This document shows, in pieces, positions 22,817 through 30,259 of a stretch of 37,229 nucleotides of DNA (the first letter of the stretch is position 1; every line of letters starts with the position of its first letter). The DNA comes from Syntrophus gentianae. Its GTDB lineage: Bacteria; Desulfobacterota; Syntrophia; Syntrophales; Syntrophaceae. The position numbers and the translations under genes were made by a program. The DNA lies in the NCBI RefSeq assembly GCF_900109885.1, contig NZ_FOBS01000029.1, positions 1 through 37,229 on the forward strand. The letters are read 5' to 3'. The notes beneath the pieces were generated by a model. The model worked only from the letters and a program-made list of their open reading frames with translations, did not search any database and was not told the DNA's origin.

Positions 22817-25093
22817 ATGAAGACGCATGTTTTGGGTTTCCCGCGCATCGGAGCCCGCCGCGAACTGAAGAAGGCCCTGGAGGATTACTGGGCAGGGTCC
22901 TTATCTCCCCAAGATCTCATCTCGGTTTCCAATTCCCTTAAAGAGCGTCATTGGAAGATTCAAAAGGACAGCGGTCTTTCCTATGTCGCCACCGGCGATT
23001 TTTCCCTCTATGATCATGTCCTGGACACCTCCGTGATGCTTGGCGCCGTTCCGGAACGTTACGGCGCGAAGGCTTCGGGCATTGGGCCGGACACCTATTT
23101 CCAGATGGCCCGGGGCGATGTGGGCGGCAATATCGCTGCCATGGAGATGACCAAGTGGTTCAATACCAACTACCACTATCTTGTCCCGGAGATTTCGCCT
23201 GCTCAGCGTTTTTCTCTCTCTTCCCCGGCGATTGTGAAGGATACCCGCAGGGCCATCGAACTGGGATATCTTCCCAAACCGGTCCTTGTCGGGCCCATTA
23301 CCTACCTGTCTCTCGCAAAAGGTGAAGGATCTTTCAATGTTTGGGAGCGGATAGAGGACATCACGGATGTCTATGCCGAAGTGATCGCTGAACTCTCAAC
23401 CCTCTGTGACTGGATCCAGATAGACGAACCCGTCCTCTGCGGCGACCTGGCGCCTGAGGCCCCCTGGCGGTTTCTGGAAACCTATGTCAAGCTGAACCAG
23501 GCCGTCGGGAAGGCCGGCCTCCTGCTGACCACCTACTTTGATTCCCTGGATGAACATCTTGATCTCGCCTTGTCCTCCGGGTGTGCCGGATTGCATATCG
23601 ATCTGACCTGCGGCAGAAATGACCCGTATGACAGGATCGTGGAACGGCTTCCGGAAGATATGTCCCTCTCCGTCGGACTGGTCGATGGCCGCAACATCTG
23701 GAAGACGGATATGACAAAGGCCCTGTCGGTTCTTCGTGACATCGAGAAGCGCATCGGGCCGGATCGCCTTCTGATCGCCTCCAGCTGCTCCCCGATGCAT
23801 TCCCCTGTTGATCTGAATCTGGAAACGAAACTGAAACCGGAAATCCGGAGTTGGATGGCCTTTGCCGTGCAGAAATGCGAGGAGGTGTGCCTGCTGGGGG
23901 ATGCGCTCTCCGGCAAAAACCGGGACGAGACTCTCAGGGCGAACGCGGAGGTGCTGGAATCGCGCCTGAGTAGTCCCCTGGCAAAAAATGAAGCGATTCG
24001 AGAACGATGTGCCGGCATCAGCGAGGATATGCTGCATCGTAAAAGCCCTTATCGGGAACGTAAAAAAGCCCAGTCGTGGCTCGATCTTCCGATCTTTCCC
24101 ACGACGACGATCGGTTCCTTCCCCCAGACTCCGGAAATCCGCAAAAACCGCCTGCTTTTTAAAAGGGGGGAGCTGTCCCGCGATGGATACAAGTTCTTTA
24201 TCGAAAAGGAGATTCATAAGGTTGTGAAGATCCAGGAAGAACTTGGTCTTGACGTCCTCGTTCACGGGGAACCGGAACGAAACGACATGGTTGAGTACTT
24301 CGGGGAACGTATGGGAGGATTCTGTTTTACCGACAATGGCTGGGTCCAAAGCTACGGCAGCCGTTGTGTCAAACCCCCCGTCATTTACGGTGACGTCTTC
24401 CGTCGGGCGCCCATGACCGTTCGGGAGTTTTCCTTTGCCCAATCTCTGACGTCCAAGCCGATGAAAGGGATGTTGACCGGTCCGGTCACGGTGTTGTGCT
24501 GGAGCTTCGTCCGGGATGATCTTGACCGTTCCGAGGTATGCAGGCAGATCGCCTTTGCTCTGCGCGATGAGGTGCTGGATCTGGAAAGGTCCGGGGCGAA
24601 GATCATCCAGATCGACGAGCCGGCCCTGCGGGAAGGTCTCCCCTTGAAGGGGAGGGATGCCGAGGCCTATCTTCGCTGGGCGGTGGAAGCCTTCCGAATC
24701 ACGTCCTCAGGGGTTGACGATGAAACGCAGATCCACACCCATATGTGTTACAGTGAATTCAACGCCATCATTCAATCCATCGCCGAAATGGATGCCGATG
24801 TGATCAGCATCGAATCCAGCCGGAGCAGAATGGAGCTGCTGGATGTCTTCAGGGTTTTTGAGTATCCCAATGAAATCGGTCCAGGGGTGTATGATATTCA
24901 CAGCCCCAGGGTACCGACTGAGGCGGAAATCATGAAATTGATTCAACGGGCGGCCGAATACATACCCAAAGAACGACTCTGGATAAATCCGGACTGCGGC
25001 CTTAAGACGAGGGGATGGGAGGAGACCTTGAAATCACTGAAGAACATGGTTGCCGCGGCAAAAGCCATGAGGATAGGTCATCAGGACTTTTAA
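22817..25093 (+). CDS. metE: Cobalamin-independent methionine synthase (MetE)
   Basis: The 758-residue enzyme moves a methyl group from 5-methyltetrahydropteroyl-triglutamate to homocysteine. The start HVLGFPRIGARRELKKALEDYW is typical. The C-terminal catalytic barrel has TTTIGSFPQTPEIRKNR, LVHGEPERNDMVEYFGE, KPMKGMLTGPVTVLCWSFVR, IIQIDEPALREGLPLK and the zinc ligands in IHTHMCYSEFN and WINPDCGLKTRGWEE. Both halves of the duplicated barrel are present and length is normal. AAAGGAG before the ATG is part of the riboswitch switch helix. The cell therefore probably also has a B12-dependent enzyme (MetH) elsewhere. Confidence 0.97.
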   Translation: MKTHVLGFPRIGARRELKKALEDYWAGSLSPQDLISVSNSLKERHWKIQKDSGLSYVATGDFSLYDHVLDTSVMLGAVPERYGAKASGIGPDTYFQMARGDVGGNIAAMEMTKWFNTNYHYLVPEISPAQRFSLSSPAIVKDTRRAIELGYLPKPVLVGPITYLSLAKGEGSFNVWERIEDITDVYAEVIAELSTLCDWIQIDEPVLCGDLAPEAPWRFLETYVKLNQAVGKAGLLLTTYFDSLDEHLDLALSSGCAGLHIDLTCGRNDPYDRIVERLPEDMSLSVGLVDGRNIWKTDMTKALSVLRDIEKRIGPDRLLIASSCSPMHSPVDLNLETKLKPEIRSWMAFAVQKCEEVCLLGDALSGKNRDETLRANAEVLESRLSSPLAKNEAIRERCAGISEDMLHRKSPYRERKKAQSWLDLPIFPTTTIGSFPQTPEIRKNRLLFKRGELSRDGYKFFIEKEIHKVVKIQEELGLDVLVHGEPERNDMVEYFGERMGGFCFTDNGWVQSYGSRCVKPPVIYGDVFRRAPMTVREFSFAQSLTSKPMKGMLTGPVTVLCWSFVRDDLDRSEVCRQIAFALRDEVLDLERSGAKIIQIDEPALREGLPLKGRDAEAYLRWAVEAFRITSSGVDDETQIHTHMCYSEFNAIIQSIAEMDADVISIESSRSRMELLDVFRVFEYPNEIGPGVYDIHSPRVPTEAEIMKLIQRAAEYIPKERLWINPDCGLKTRGWEETLKSLKNMVAAAKAMRIGHQDF

Positions 25094-25102
25094 AAAACAA
25101 CT

Positions 25103-25148
25103 TGACAAAGATTTAGGTTTGGCCTAAAGATTTAGCCGAACCTAAATC
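25103..25148 (+). promoter_or_regulatory. feo promoter with double DtxR-type operator
   Basis: TTGACA (25103-25108) and TAAAGA (25126-25131) are 17 bases apart. Overlapping them is a 39-base inverted repeat (25110-25148) whose arms are GATTTAGGTT and AACCTAAATC. The inner parts also carry TTTAGG...CCTAAA dyads. TTAGGTTAG-CCTAA-type sequences are the known target of DtxR/IdeR regulators. It lies just upstream of the dtxR-feoA fusion gene, suggesting iron-dependent autorepression. Confidence 0.8.
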
Positions 25149-25171
25149 TTTTCTGCTTAAGAGGTGAAAAA

Positions 25172-25930
25172 ATGACGTTGACCGATACCCTGACTGCCAG
25201 TCTGGAAGATTATCTGGAAGCGATCTCACAAATCATCTCGGAGAAACAGGCGGTGCGGCCGAAGGACATCGCCAGGCGCCTCATGGTAAGCAATGCGTCG
25301 GTAACCGGCGCCCTTCGTTCCCTTGCCGATAAGGAACTGATCAATTACAGCCCCTATGACGTGATTACCCTTACTTCAGCCGGGAAGACCGTTGCCGAAG
25401 ATGTGATCCGCCGCCATGAAGTCCTCCGTGATTTTTTCGTCAAGGTCCTTGCGATTGAAGAGGGTAATGCCGACAAGGCGGCTTGCCAGATGGAACATTC
25501 CATTCCCAGGGACATCCTGGAGCGGTTCATCCAGTTTGCCGAGTTCATCGAGGTCTGTCCCAGAGGCGGTTCCAAGTGGATTGCAGGGTTCAGTTATCAC
25601 TGCGATCAAGGCGACACGGCGGAGAATTGCGAGAAATGCATCTCCGTGACCCTTGAGGAAACAAGGAAACGGAAACGAAAAGGAGTTCAGAAAACAATGA
25701 AGATGTTGAGCCTGAGGGATTTGAAGCCGGGTCAAAAGGGCAAGGTAAGGAAAATCAAGGCCCGGGGAGCAACGAGCATGCGGATGGTCGAGATGGGGGT
25801 TACTCCCGGGGCTGTTGTTGAAGTGGAGCGGATTGCCCCGCTGGGCGATCCGATTGATATCAAGGTGAAGGGCTATCATCTTTCCCTGCGGAAAGAGGAG
25901 GCCGGGGGGGTCGAGATTGAAACGCTGTAG
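25172..25930 (+). CDS. DtxR/MntR-type metalloregulator fused to a FeoA domain
   Basis: The 252-residue fusion has an N-terminal winged helix (LEDYLEAISQIISEKQAVRP, NASVTGALRSLADKELI), the DtxR metal/dimer domain with AACQMEHSIPRDILERFIQF and a cysteine group (CDQGDTAENCEKC), and then a FeoA-like SH3 domain (SLRDLKPGQKGKVRKI, RMVEMGVTPGAVVEVER, YHLSLRKEEAGGVEI). It should repress iron-uptake genes when metal is bound. The SH3 domain often present at the DtxR C-terminus appears here as a clear FeoA homologue. Good Shine-Dalgarno: AAGAGGTG. First gene of the feo operon. Confidence 0.9.
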   Translation: MTLTDTLTASLEDYLEAISQIISEKQAVRPKDIARRLMVSNASVTGALRSLADKELINYSPYDVITLTSAGKTVAEDVIRRHEVLRDFFVKVLAIEEGNADKAACQMEHSIPRDILERFIQFAEFIEVCPRGGSKWIAGFSYHCDQGDTAENCEKCISVTLEETRKRKRKGVQKTMKMLSLRDLKPGQKGKVRKIKARGATSMRMVEMGVTPGAVVEVERIAPLGDPIDIKVKGYHLSLRKEEAGGVEIETL

Positions 25931-25963
25931 TTCTAATTCAAGCTTCTTTGCGAGGTGTTGACG

Positions 25964-26179
25964 ATGCCGTTGACGATTGTACAGCCGGGAAGATGTGTGC
26001 GGCTCGTAGCCGTGGAGGCCGGTCAGGGACTTCAGGGCCAATTGACCGCCATGGGGCTGGTTCCGGGTGCGGAGATACAGATCCTCCAGAATTCCCCTCG
26101 GGGACCGTTTCTGATTGTGGTCAAGGGGAGCCGGATCATGCTGGGAAGGGACATGGCCGGGAAGATCGTCGTGGAGTAA
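25964..26179 (+). CDS. feoA: Ferrous-iron transport protein FeoA
   Basis: The 71-residue SH3-like protein has the FeoA pattern: MPLTIVQPGRCVRLVAVEAG, LTAMGLVPGAEIQIL, FLIVVKGSRIMLGRDMA. It supports FeoB in Fe(II) uptake, probably by binding its cytosolic part. ATG 25964 is chosen because GAGGTG stands 6 bases ahead. It is 33 bases after the regulator gene. A second operator and a likely promoter separate it from feoB. Confidence 0.92.
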   Translation: MPLTIVQPGRCVRLVAVEAGQGLQGQLTAMGLVPGAEIQILQNSPRGPFLIVVKGSRIMLGRDMAGKIVVE

Positions 26180-26185
26180 TTTTTT

Positions 26186-26214
26186 TTGTCCCATGATTTA
26201 GGCAAACCTAAATA
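26186..26214 (+). promoter_or_regulatory. Second DtxR-type operator/promoter, before feoB
   Basis: TTTAGGCAAACCTAAA (26197-26212) is a perfect 6-4-6 inverted repeat of the same TTTAGG/CCTAAA type as at 25110-25148. Possible boxes TTGTCC (26186-26191) and TAAATA (26209-26214) have 17-base spacing. Two similar operators in one operon indicate direct regulation by the encoded DtxR protein. Confidence 0.7.
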
Positions 26215-26256
26215 TATAAGGAGACGCAAAGATAAAGTGGAGGAAAAGCAATAACC

Positions 26257-28419
26257 ATGAAATCCAGGATAGTCGTTGCCCTTGCGGGCAACCCGAATTC
26301 CGGTAAGACAACCATCTTCAATGCGCTGACCGGTGCCCGCCAAAGTGTCGGGAATTACCCCGGTGTGACGGTGGAGCGCAAGGAAGGCCTTCGCCGTCAT
26401 GGCGATACTGAACTGAAGATTGTCGATCTGCCGGGAACATACAGTCTGACCGCTTATTCGGCAGAGGAACGAGTGGCCAGAAATTTCATTGTCGATGAAA
26501 TGCCTGATGTCGTCGTGGACATCCTCGATGCCTCAAATCTGGAGAGGAATCTCTACCTTGCCGTCCAGTTTATGGAACTCGGCGTGCCCCTTGTCCTGGC
26601 CTTCAACATGAGCGATATGGCCAAGGCGCAGGGATACGAATTCGATCTCGAGAAATTTTCCCGGTTCTTCGGCGCCCGGATCGTTTCGACCATGGGAAGC
26701 AAGGGGATGGGGATGAATGAGCTTCTGGACGCCGTTGTTCTGACTGCAGCCAATAGGGAGGCGGAGAATGAAGGAACGGAGAAAAGACGGACTCCGGCGA
26801 TCCATTACGGGAGGGAGATCGAGGAGGAGATCGCCAAAATTGAGCCCCTTGTCAGGAAGCATGTTTCTCTCAACGGGAAATACGACGCGCGCTGGCTGGC
26901 GCTGAAGCTTCTGGAAAATGACAGGGAAATCCAATCATCGGTCGTATCTCCCGAAGTTCATACCCAGGTCGAGAAAAGCACAGTGCAGATCGAAAAGATG
27001 CTCGGGGAACAGCCGGAGACGGCCATCGCCGGCCAAAGGTATGGATTTATCTCCGGGGTCTGCCAGGAAGCGGCGCGCTCCACCATCGAGATCCGTCATT
27101 CGCTGTCGGATCGAATCGACGCCGTCGTCACGAACCGCGTTCTCGGCATCCCGATTTTTCTGGGGTTGATGTATCTCGTTTTCCACCTCACCTTCACCCT
27201 GGGAGAGCCGCCCATGGGATGGATTGAATCCCTCTTCGACTGGCTGGGGGGGGCCGTTGCAAGTTGGTGGCCGGAAGGTTCGGAAAGTCTCTTGAAGTCC
27301 CTCCTGGTGGACGGCGTCATCGGTGGTGTCGGCGGGGTTGTCGTGTTCCTGCCGAATATTCTGCTGCTCTTTCTGGCCATCGCGATTATCGAGGATTCCG
27401 GCTACATGGCCCGGGCGGCCTTCATCATGGACCAGCTGATGCACAAGATCGGTCTGCACGGAAAGAGTTTTATCCCGATGCTCATCGGTTTCGGCTGCTC
27501 CGTACCGGCGATTCTGGCCACCCGTACTCTGGATAACCGGCGGGACAGACTGACGACGATGCTGGTCATCCCGCTCATGAGCTGCGGCGCCCGGCTGCCG
27601 ATCTACGCGCTCATCATTCCGGCTTTCTTTCCCTCGGCGTGGCACGGCCCCATGCTCTGGATCATCTACGTCATCGGTATTCTCCTTGCCGTCGCCGGTG
27701 CGAAGCTCCTGCGCGCCACAATCCTCAAGGGGGAGTCGGTTCCCTTTGTGATGGAGCTGCCGCCCTACCGGATGCCGACGTTCAAGAGCATCCTGATCCA
27801 CATGTGGGAACGGGGGTGGCTCTATCTGAAGAAGGCCGGAACGGTCATCCTGGGCATCTCCATTCTGTTATGGGCATTGACAACCTTCCCCGGCTTGTCC
27901 GATGACGAGTCCGCAAGGTTTCGGACTGCGCGTCAGGTCGTCCAAGGAGAAAATATCGGGGAAGAAGAAAAGGCGGAGAAACTCGCCGTTCTTAACAATG
28001 CCGAGAAGGAGGCGGCGCTTCGGGGCAGCGTTGCCGGACGCGTAGGGCATGCCCTGGAGCCTCTTCTGAAGCCCATGGGCTTCGACTGGAAAATCGGTAC
28101 GGCGCTCATCGGGGCATTTGCCGCGAAAGAGGTCTTCGTCGCCCAGATGGGCATTGTTTACGCCATCGGGGAAGCGGATGAAGAATCCGAAACACTGCGG
28201 GACAAACTCAAAAGCAACTATTCCCCGCTGGTCGGTTTCTGCATCATGCTCTTCTGTCTCGTCAGTGCGCCATGCATGGCGACCATCGCCATAACCAGGC
28301 GGGAAAGCAACTCCTGGCGGTGGGCGCTGCTCCAGCTCGGGGGACTTACGCTGCTGGCCTATGTACTGACGGCTCTCGTCTTTCAAATCGGCAGGCTCCT
28401 GGGCATCGGGATCGGGTAG
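26257..28419 (+). CDS. feoB: Ferrous-iron transporter FeoB
   Basis: The 720-residue inner-membrane Fe(II) importer has an N-terminal GTPase (GNPNSGKTTIFNALTG, SVGNYPGVTVERKEG, DLPGTYSLTAYS, NMSDMAKAQG), a helical regulatory region (to about 280), then membrane segments with two gate motifs containing conserved Cys (IGFGCSVPAILATRTL and SAPCMATIAITRRES). Length is typical for Gram-negative and delta-type FeoB. It is preceded by the operator at 26197 and AAGGAG-like sites, and followed 12 bases later by a Cys-rich small gene. Iron limitation should induce it. Confidence 0.97.
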   Translation: MKSRIVVALAGNPNSGKTTIFNALTGARQSVGNYPGVTVERKEGLRRHGDTELKIVDLPGTYSLTAYSAEERVARNFIVDEMPDVVVDILDASNLERNLYLAVQFMELGVPLVLAFNMSDMAKAQGYEFDLEKFSRFFGARIVSTMGSKGMGMNELLDAVVLTAANREAENEGTEKRRTPAIHYGREIEEEIAKIEPLVRKHVSLNGKYDARWLALKLLENDREIQSSVVSPEVHTQVEKSTVQIEKMLGEQPETAIAGQRYGFISGVCQEAARSTIEIRHSLSDRIDAVVTNRVLGIPIFLGLMYLVFHLTFTLGEPPMGWIESLFDWLGGAVASWWPEGSESLLKSLLVDGVIGGVGGVVVFLPNILLLFLAIAIIEDSGYMARAAFIMDQLMHKIGLHGKSFIPMLIGFGCSVPAILATRTLDNRRDRLTTMLVIPLMSCGARLPIYALIIPAFFPSAWHGPMLWIIYVIGILLAVAGAKLLRATILKGESVPFVMELPPYRMPTFKSILIHMWERGWLYLKKAGTVILGISILLWALTTFPGLSDDESARFRTARQVVQGENIGEEEKAEKLAVLNNAEKEAALRGSVAGRVGHALEPLLKPMGFDWKIGTALIGAFAAKEVFVAQMGIVYAIGEADEESETLRDKLKSNYSPLVGFCIMLFCLVSAPCMATIAITRRESNSWRWALLQLGGLTLLAYVLTALVFQIGRLLGIGIG

Positions 28420-28431
28420 GAGGATTGTGCA

Positions 28432-28605
28432 ATGGAGATGATTCTTGTAACTGGCTTAATCGCTGTTGCCGCTGTGTGGATCGGGATATCTTTTTATAAA
28501 AACGTAACGGGCAGAAATGACGGATGCGGCTGCACCGGCGGCTGTCAGGGCTGCGCATGCAAACCTTTTGCGGAACCGCATTCAAAACAGGATGGCGGAA
28601 AATGA
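28432..28605 (+). CDS. FeoB-associated Cys-rich membrane peptide
   Basis: The 57-residue protein has one N-terminal membrane helix (MILVTGLIAVAAVWIGISFY) and a cysteine cluster (GCGCTGGCQGCAC, five Cys), the pattern of the FeoB-associated Cys-rich family (Pfam PF12669). Location directly after feoB, behind GTAGGAGG, fits. It may help gate or deliver iron at FeoB; its role is not established. Its TGA overlaps the ATG of the next gene (ATGA). Confidence 0.85.
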   Translation: MEMILVTGLIAVAAVWIGISFYKNVTGRNDGCGCTGGCQGCACKPFAEPHSKQDGGK

Positions 28606-28871
28606 ACCCTTACGATCTCCTGGCAAGAAATCTCGAAGAGATCCAGGCGGCATTGAAGGATCAGGAGAGCCTTCTGGATTGTCTCAGGAAAGGGGGTGAC
28701 ATCCCGGTTTTATCTTCGTGCGTTTCAGGAAGCTGCCCTCACCGGCAGAAATTCAAGGAAACGCTCTTGGATGCCATTTCGGTTCTGGAGGAGAGCAGAA
28801 AATCCTTCCGTTCGAAGCAGCTTGAAGCGCTGCGAAAAAAGTTGACCAGAGTTCTGGTGGAGATCGCCTAG
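28602..28871 (+). CDS. Small unknown protein, last gene of the feo operon
   Basis: The 89-residue helical protein (MNPYDLLARNLEEIQAALKD, LLDAISVLEESRKSFRSKQL) has a central SSCVSGSCPHR motif with two Cys and a His that could hold a metal. Start ATG 28602 overlaps the previous stop, so translation is coupled to the Cys-rich peptide. I do not recognise a family. Context and the Cys/His motif suggest a part in Fe(II) uptake or sensing, which is inference. Confidence 0.75.
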   Translation: MNPYDLLARNLEEIQAALKDQESLLDCLRKGGDIPVLSSCVSGSCPHRQKFKETLLDAISVLEESRKSFRSKQLEALRKKLTRVLVEIA

Positions 28872-28924
28872 TTCCGAAAGGGACAGGAGAAGACCTACGG
28901 CCCGGCGCTGGGAGCCGGGAAGTG

Positions 28925-28977
28925 AGGGTGTAATGAGATCGGCACAAGATGCCGGATGCTCGTTGCACCCTTTTTTT
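28925..28977 (+). terminator. Long terminator at the end of the feo operon
   Basis: A long stem starts AGGGTG (28925-28930), closes with CACCCT (28966-28971), and continues inward through GAG/CTC and GGCA/TGCC. A run of seven T follows. A second small hairpin (CCCGGC/GCCGGG at 28901-28919) lies just upstream. The porin start is only about 30 bases further. Confidence 0.9.
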
Positions 28978-29008
28978 ATTTATATCCGTTGAAAGGAATA
29001 TTAGGAAT

Positions 29009-30238
29009 ATGAAACGCTTTGTAATATTGATGATTTCGGGATTTGTCCTCCTGCTGGCCGCAACAGCCGTCTTTGCTGAAGAATCCACGATTTCGCGGGA
29101 GGAGATCAATGCCCTGAGGGAAAAACTCGAACGTTTGGAGAAAGCTTTCGAGCAACAGGCGGCAACGGATTCAAAAAAGGAGGAAGAAAAGCGCTGGTAC
29201 GAAAAGATCGAGATCGCCGGAGGAGCGACGGCTGTGGTTCAGGGTTCCGCCGGGGCAAAGAAGCGACATAGTCGTAAAGGAAACGTAACCGATGGCACGA
29301 TATCCTTCGATCTGGAAGCGTCTCTACCGGTTGCCCAGTCCGGCAAGTTCTACTTCCTGACCGAGGCGGGAACGGGAAACGGCATCGATGGCGATCTCCC
29401 GACGCTGTCGGGTTTCAATGATACGGCAAATGAAGAGGACAACCTCAGTCTTTCGGAAGTATGGTATGAACATGCCTGGTACAAAGAACGTCTGCGCTTT
29501 CGCGCCGGCAAGATCGATCTGACAACGGACTTCGATACGAATGCCGCTGCCAACTGCGAGAAGACGCAGTTCCTATCCGGCGGATTCGTGAACAACCTGG
29601 CCGTGGAATTTCCCGATGACAACGGCATCGGGGCGATGGTCTGGTTCTCCCCCCGGGATGACCTGGGGTTCGGGTTGGGATTTGCCGATGCGGATGGCGA
29701 TGGGGACAGCATGTTCGATGATGTTTTTTCCATCGCAGAACTGGATTTCAAGCCGAAGATCGGCGGGCGTCAGGGTAATTACCGGCTCTATGGCTGGCTC
29801 AACAACAAGGATCATGCCGACCTGATGGACCCGGACAAGACCGGGGAGAAGAATTACGGGGTCGGTTTGTCCGTAGACCAGGAGATTACCGAACTGTTGA
29901 CTCTGTTTGCCCGGTATGGATGGCAGCGCGGCAGTGTCTCACAGATCGAACATGCCTGGAGCGCGGGGTTGCAGTGCTCAGGGAAATTCTATGGCCGGCA
30001 GGATGATGCCATGGGCCTGGCGTACGGCATGGCCATCATCGGTGACGACTGGGAAGAAACAGACCGGGACAACGGTATCCGCTCCGGGAACGAGCATCAC
30101 GTGGAACTCTATTACAATCTGAAGGTTCACGACCATCTCAGCATTTCCCCCGACATCCAGTGGGTGAAGAATGCAAACGGCGACGCGGACAACAAGGACC
30201 TTTGGGCCTTCGGCTTGCGGGCGCGCCTGGCTTTTTGA
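29009..30238 (+). CDS. OprB-type carbohydrate-selective outer-membrane porin
   Basis: The 409-residue protein has a signal peptide (MKRFVILMISGFVLLLAATA, cut after VFA), a short periplasmic coiled coil (SREEINALREKLERLEKAFE), and a beta-barrel with OprB landmarks: NLSLSEVWYEHAWYKERLRF, GKIDLTTDFDTNAAANCEKT, FLSGGFVNNLAVEFPDDNGI, and the terminal aromatic LRARLAF. The usual substrate of the family is sugars; here the neighbours suggest induction with iron genes. GAAAGGAATATTAGGA gives start 29009. The strong terminator just before it means either read-through or an unseen promoter. Confidence 0.85.
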   Translation: MKRFVILMISGFVLLLAATAVFAEESTISREEINALREKLERLEKAFEQQAATDSKKEEEKRWYEKIEIAGGATAVVQGSAGAKKRHSRKGNVTDGTISFDLEASLPVAQSGKFYFLTEAGTGNGIDGDLPTLSGFNDTANEEDNLSLSEVWYEHAWYKERLRFRAGKIDLTTDFDTNAAANCEKTQFLSGGFVNNLAVEFPDDNGIGAMVWFSPRDDLGFGLGFADADGDGDSMFDDVFSIAELDFKPKIGGRQGNYRLYGWLNNKDHADLMDPDKTGEKNYGVGLSVDQEITELLTLFARYGWQRGSVSQIEHAWSAGLQCSGKFYGRQDDAMGLAYGMAIIGDDWEETDRDNGIRSGNEHHVELYYNLKVHDHLSISPDIQWVKNANGDADNKDLWAFGLRARLAF

Positions 30239-30259
30239 GCAGTTTCGATGGATGGTTCT

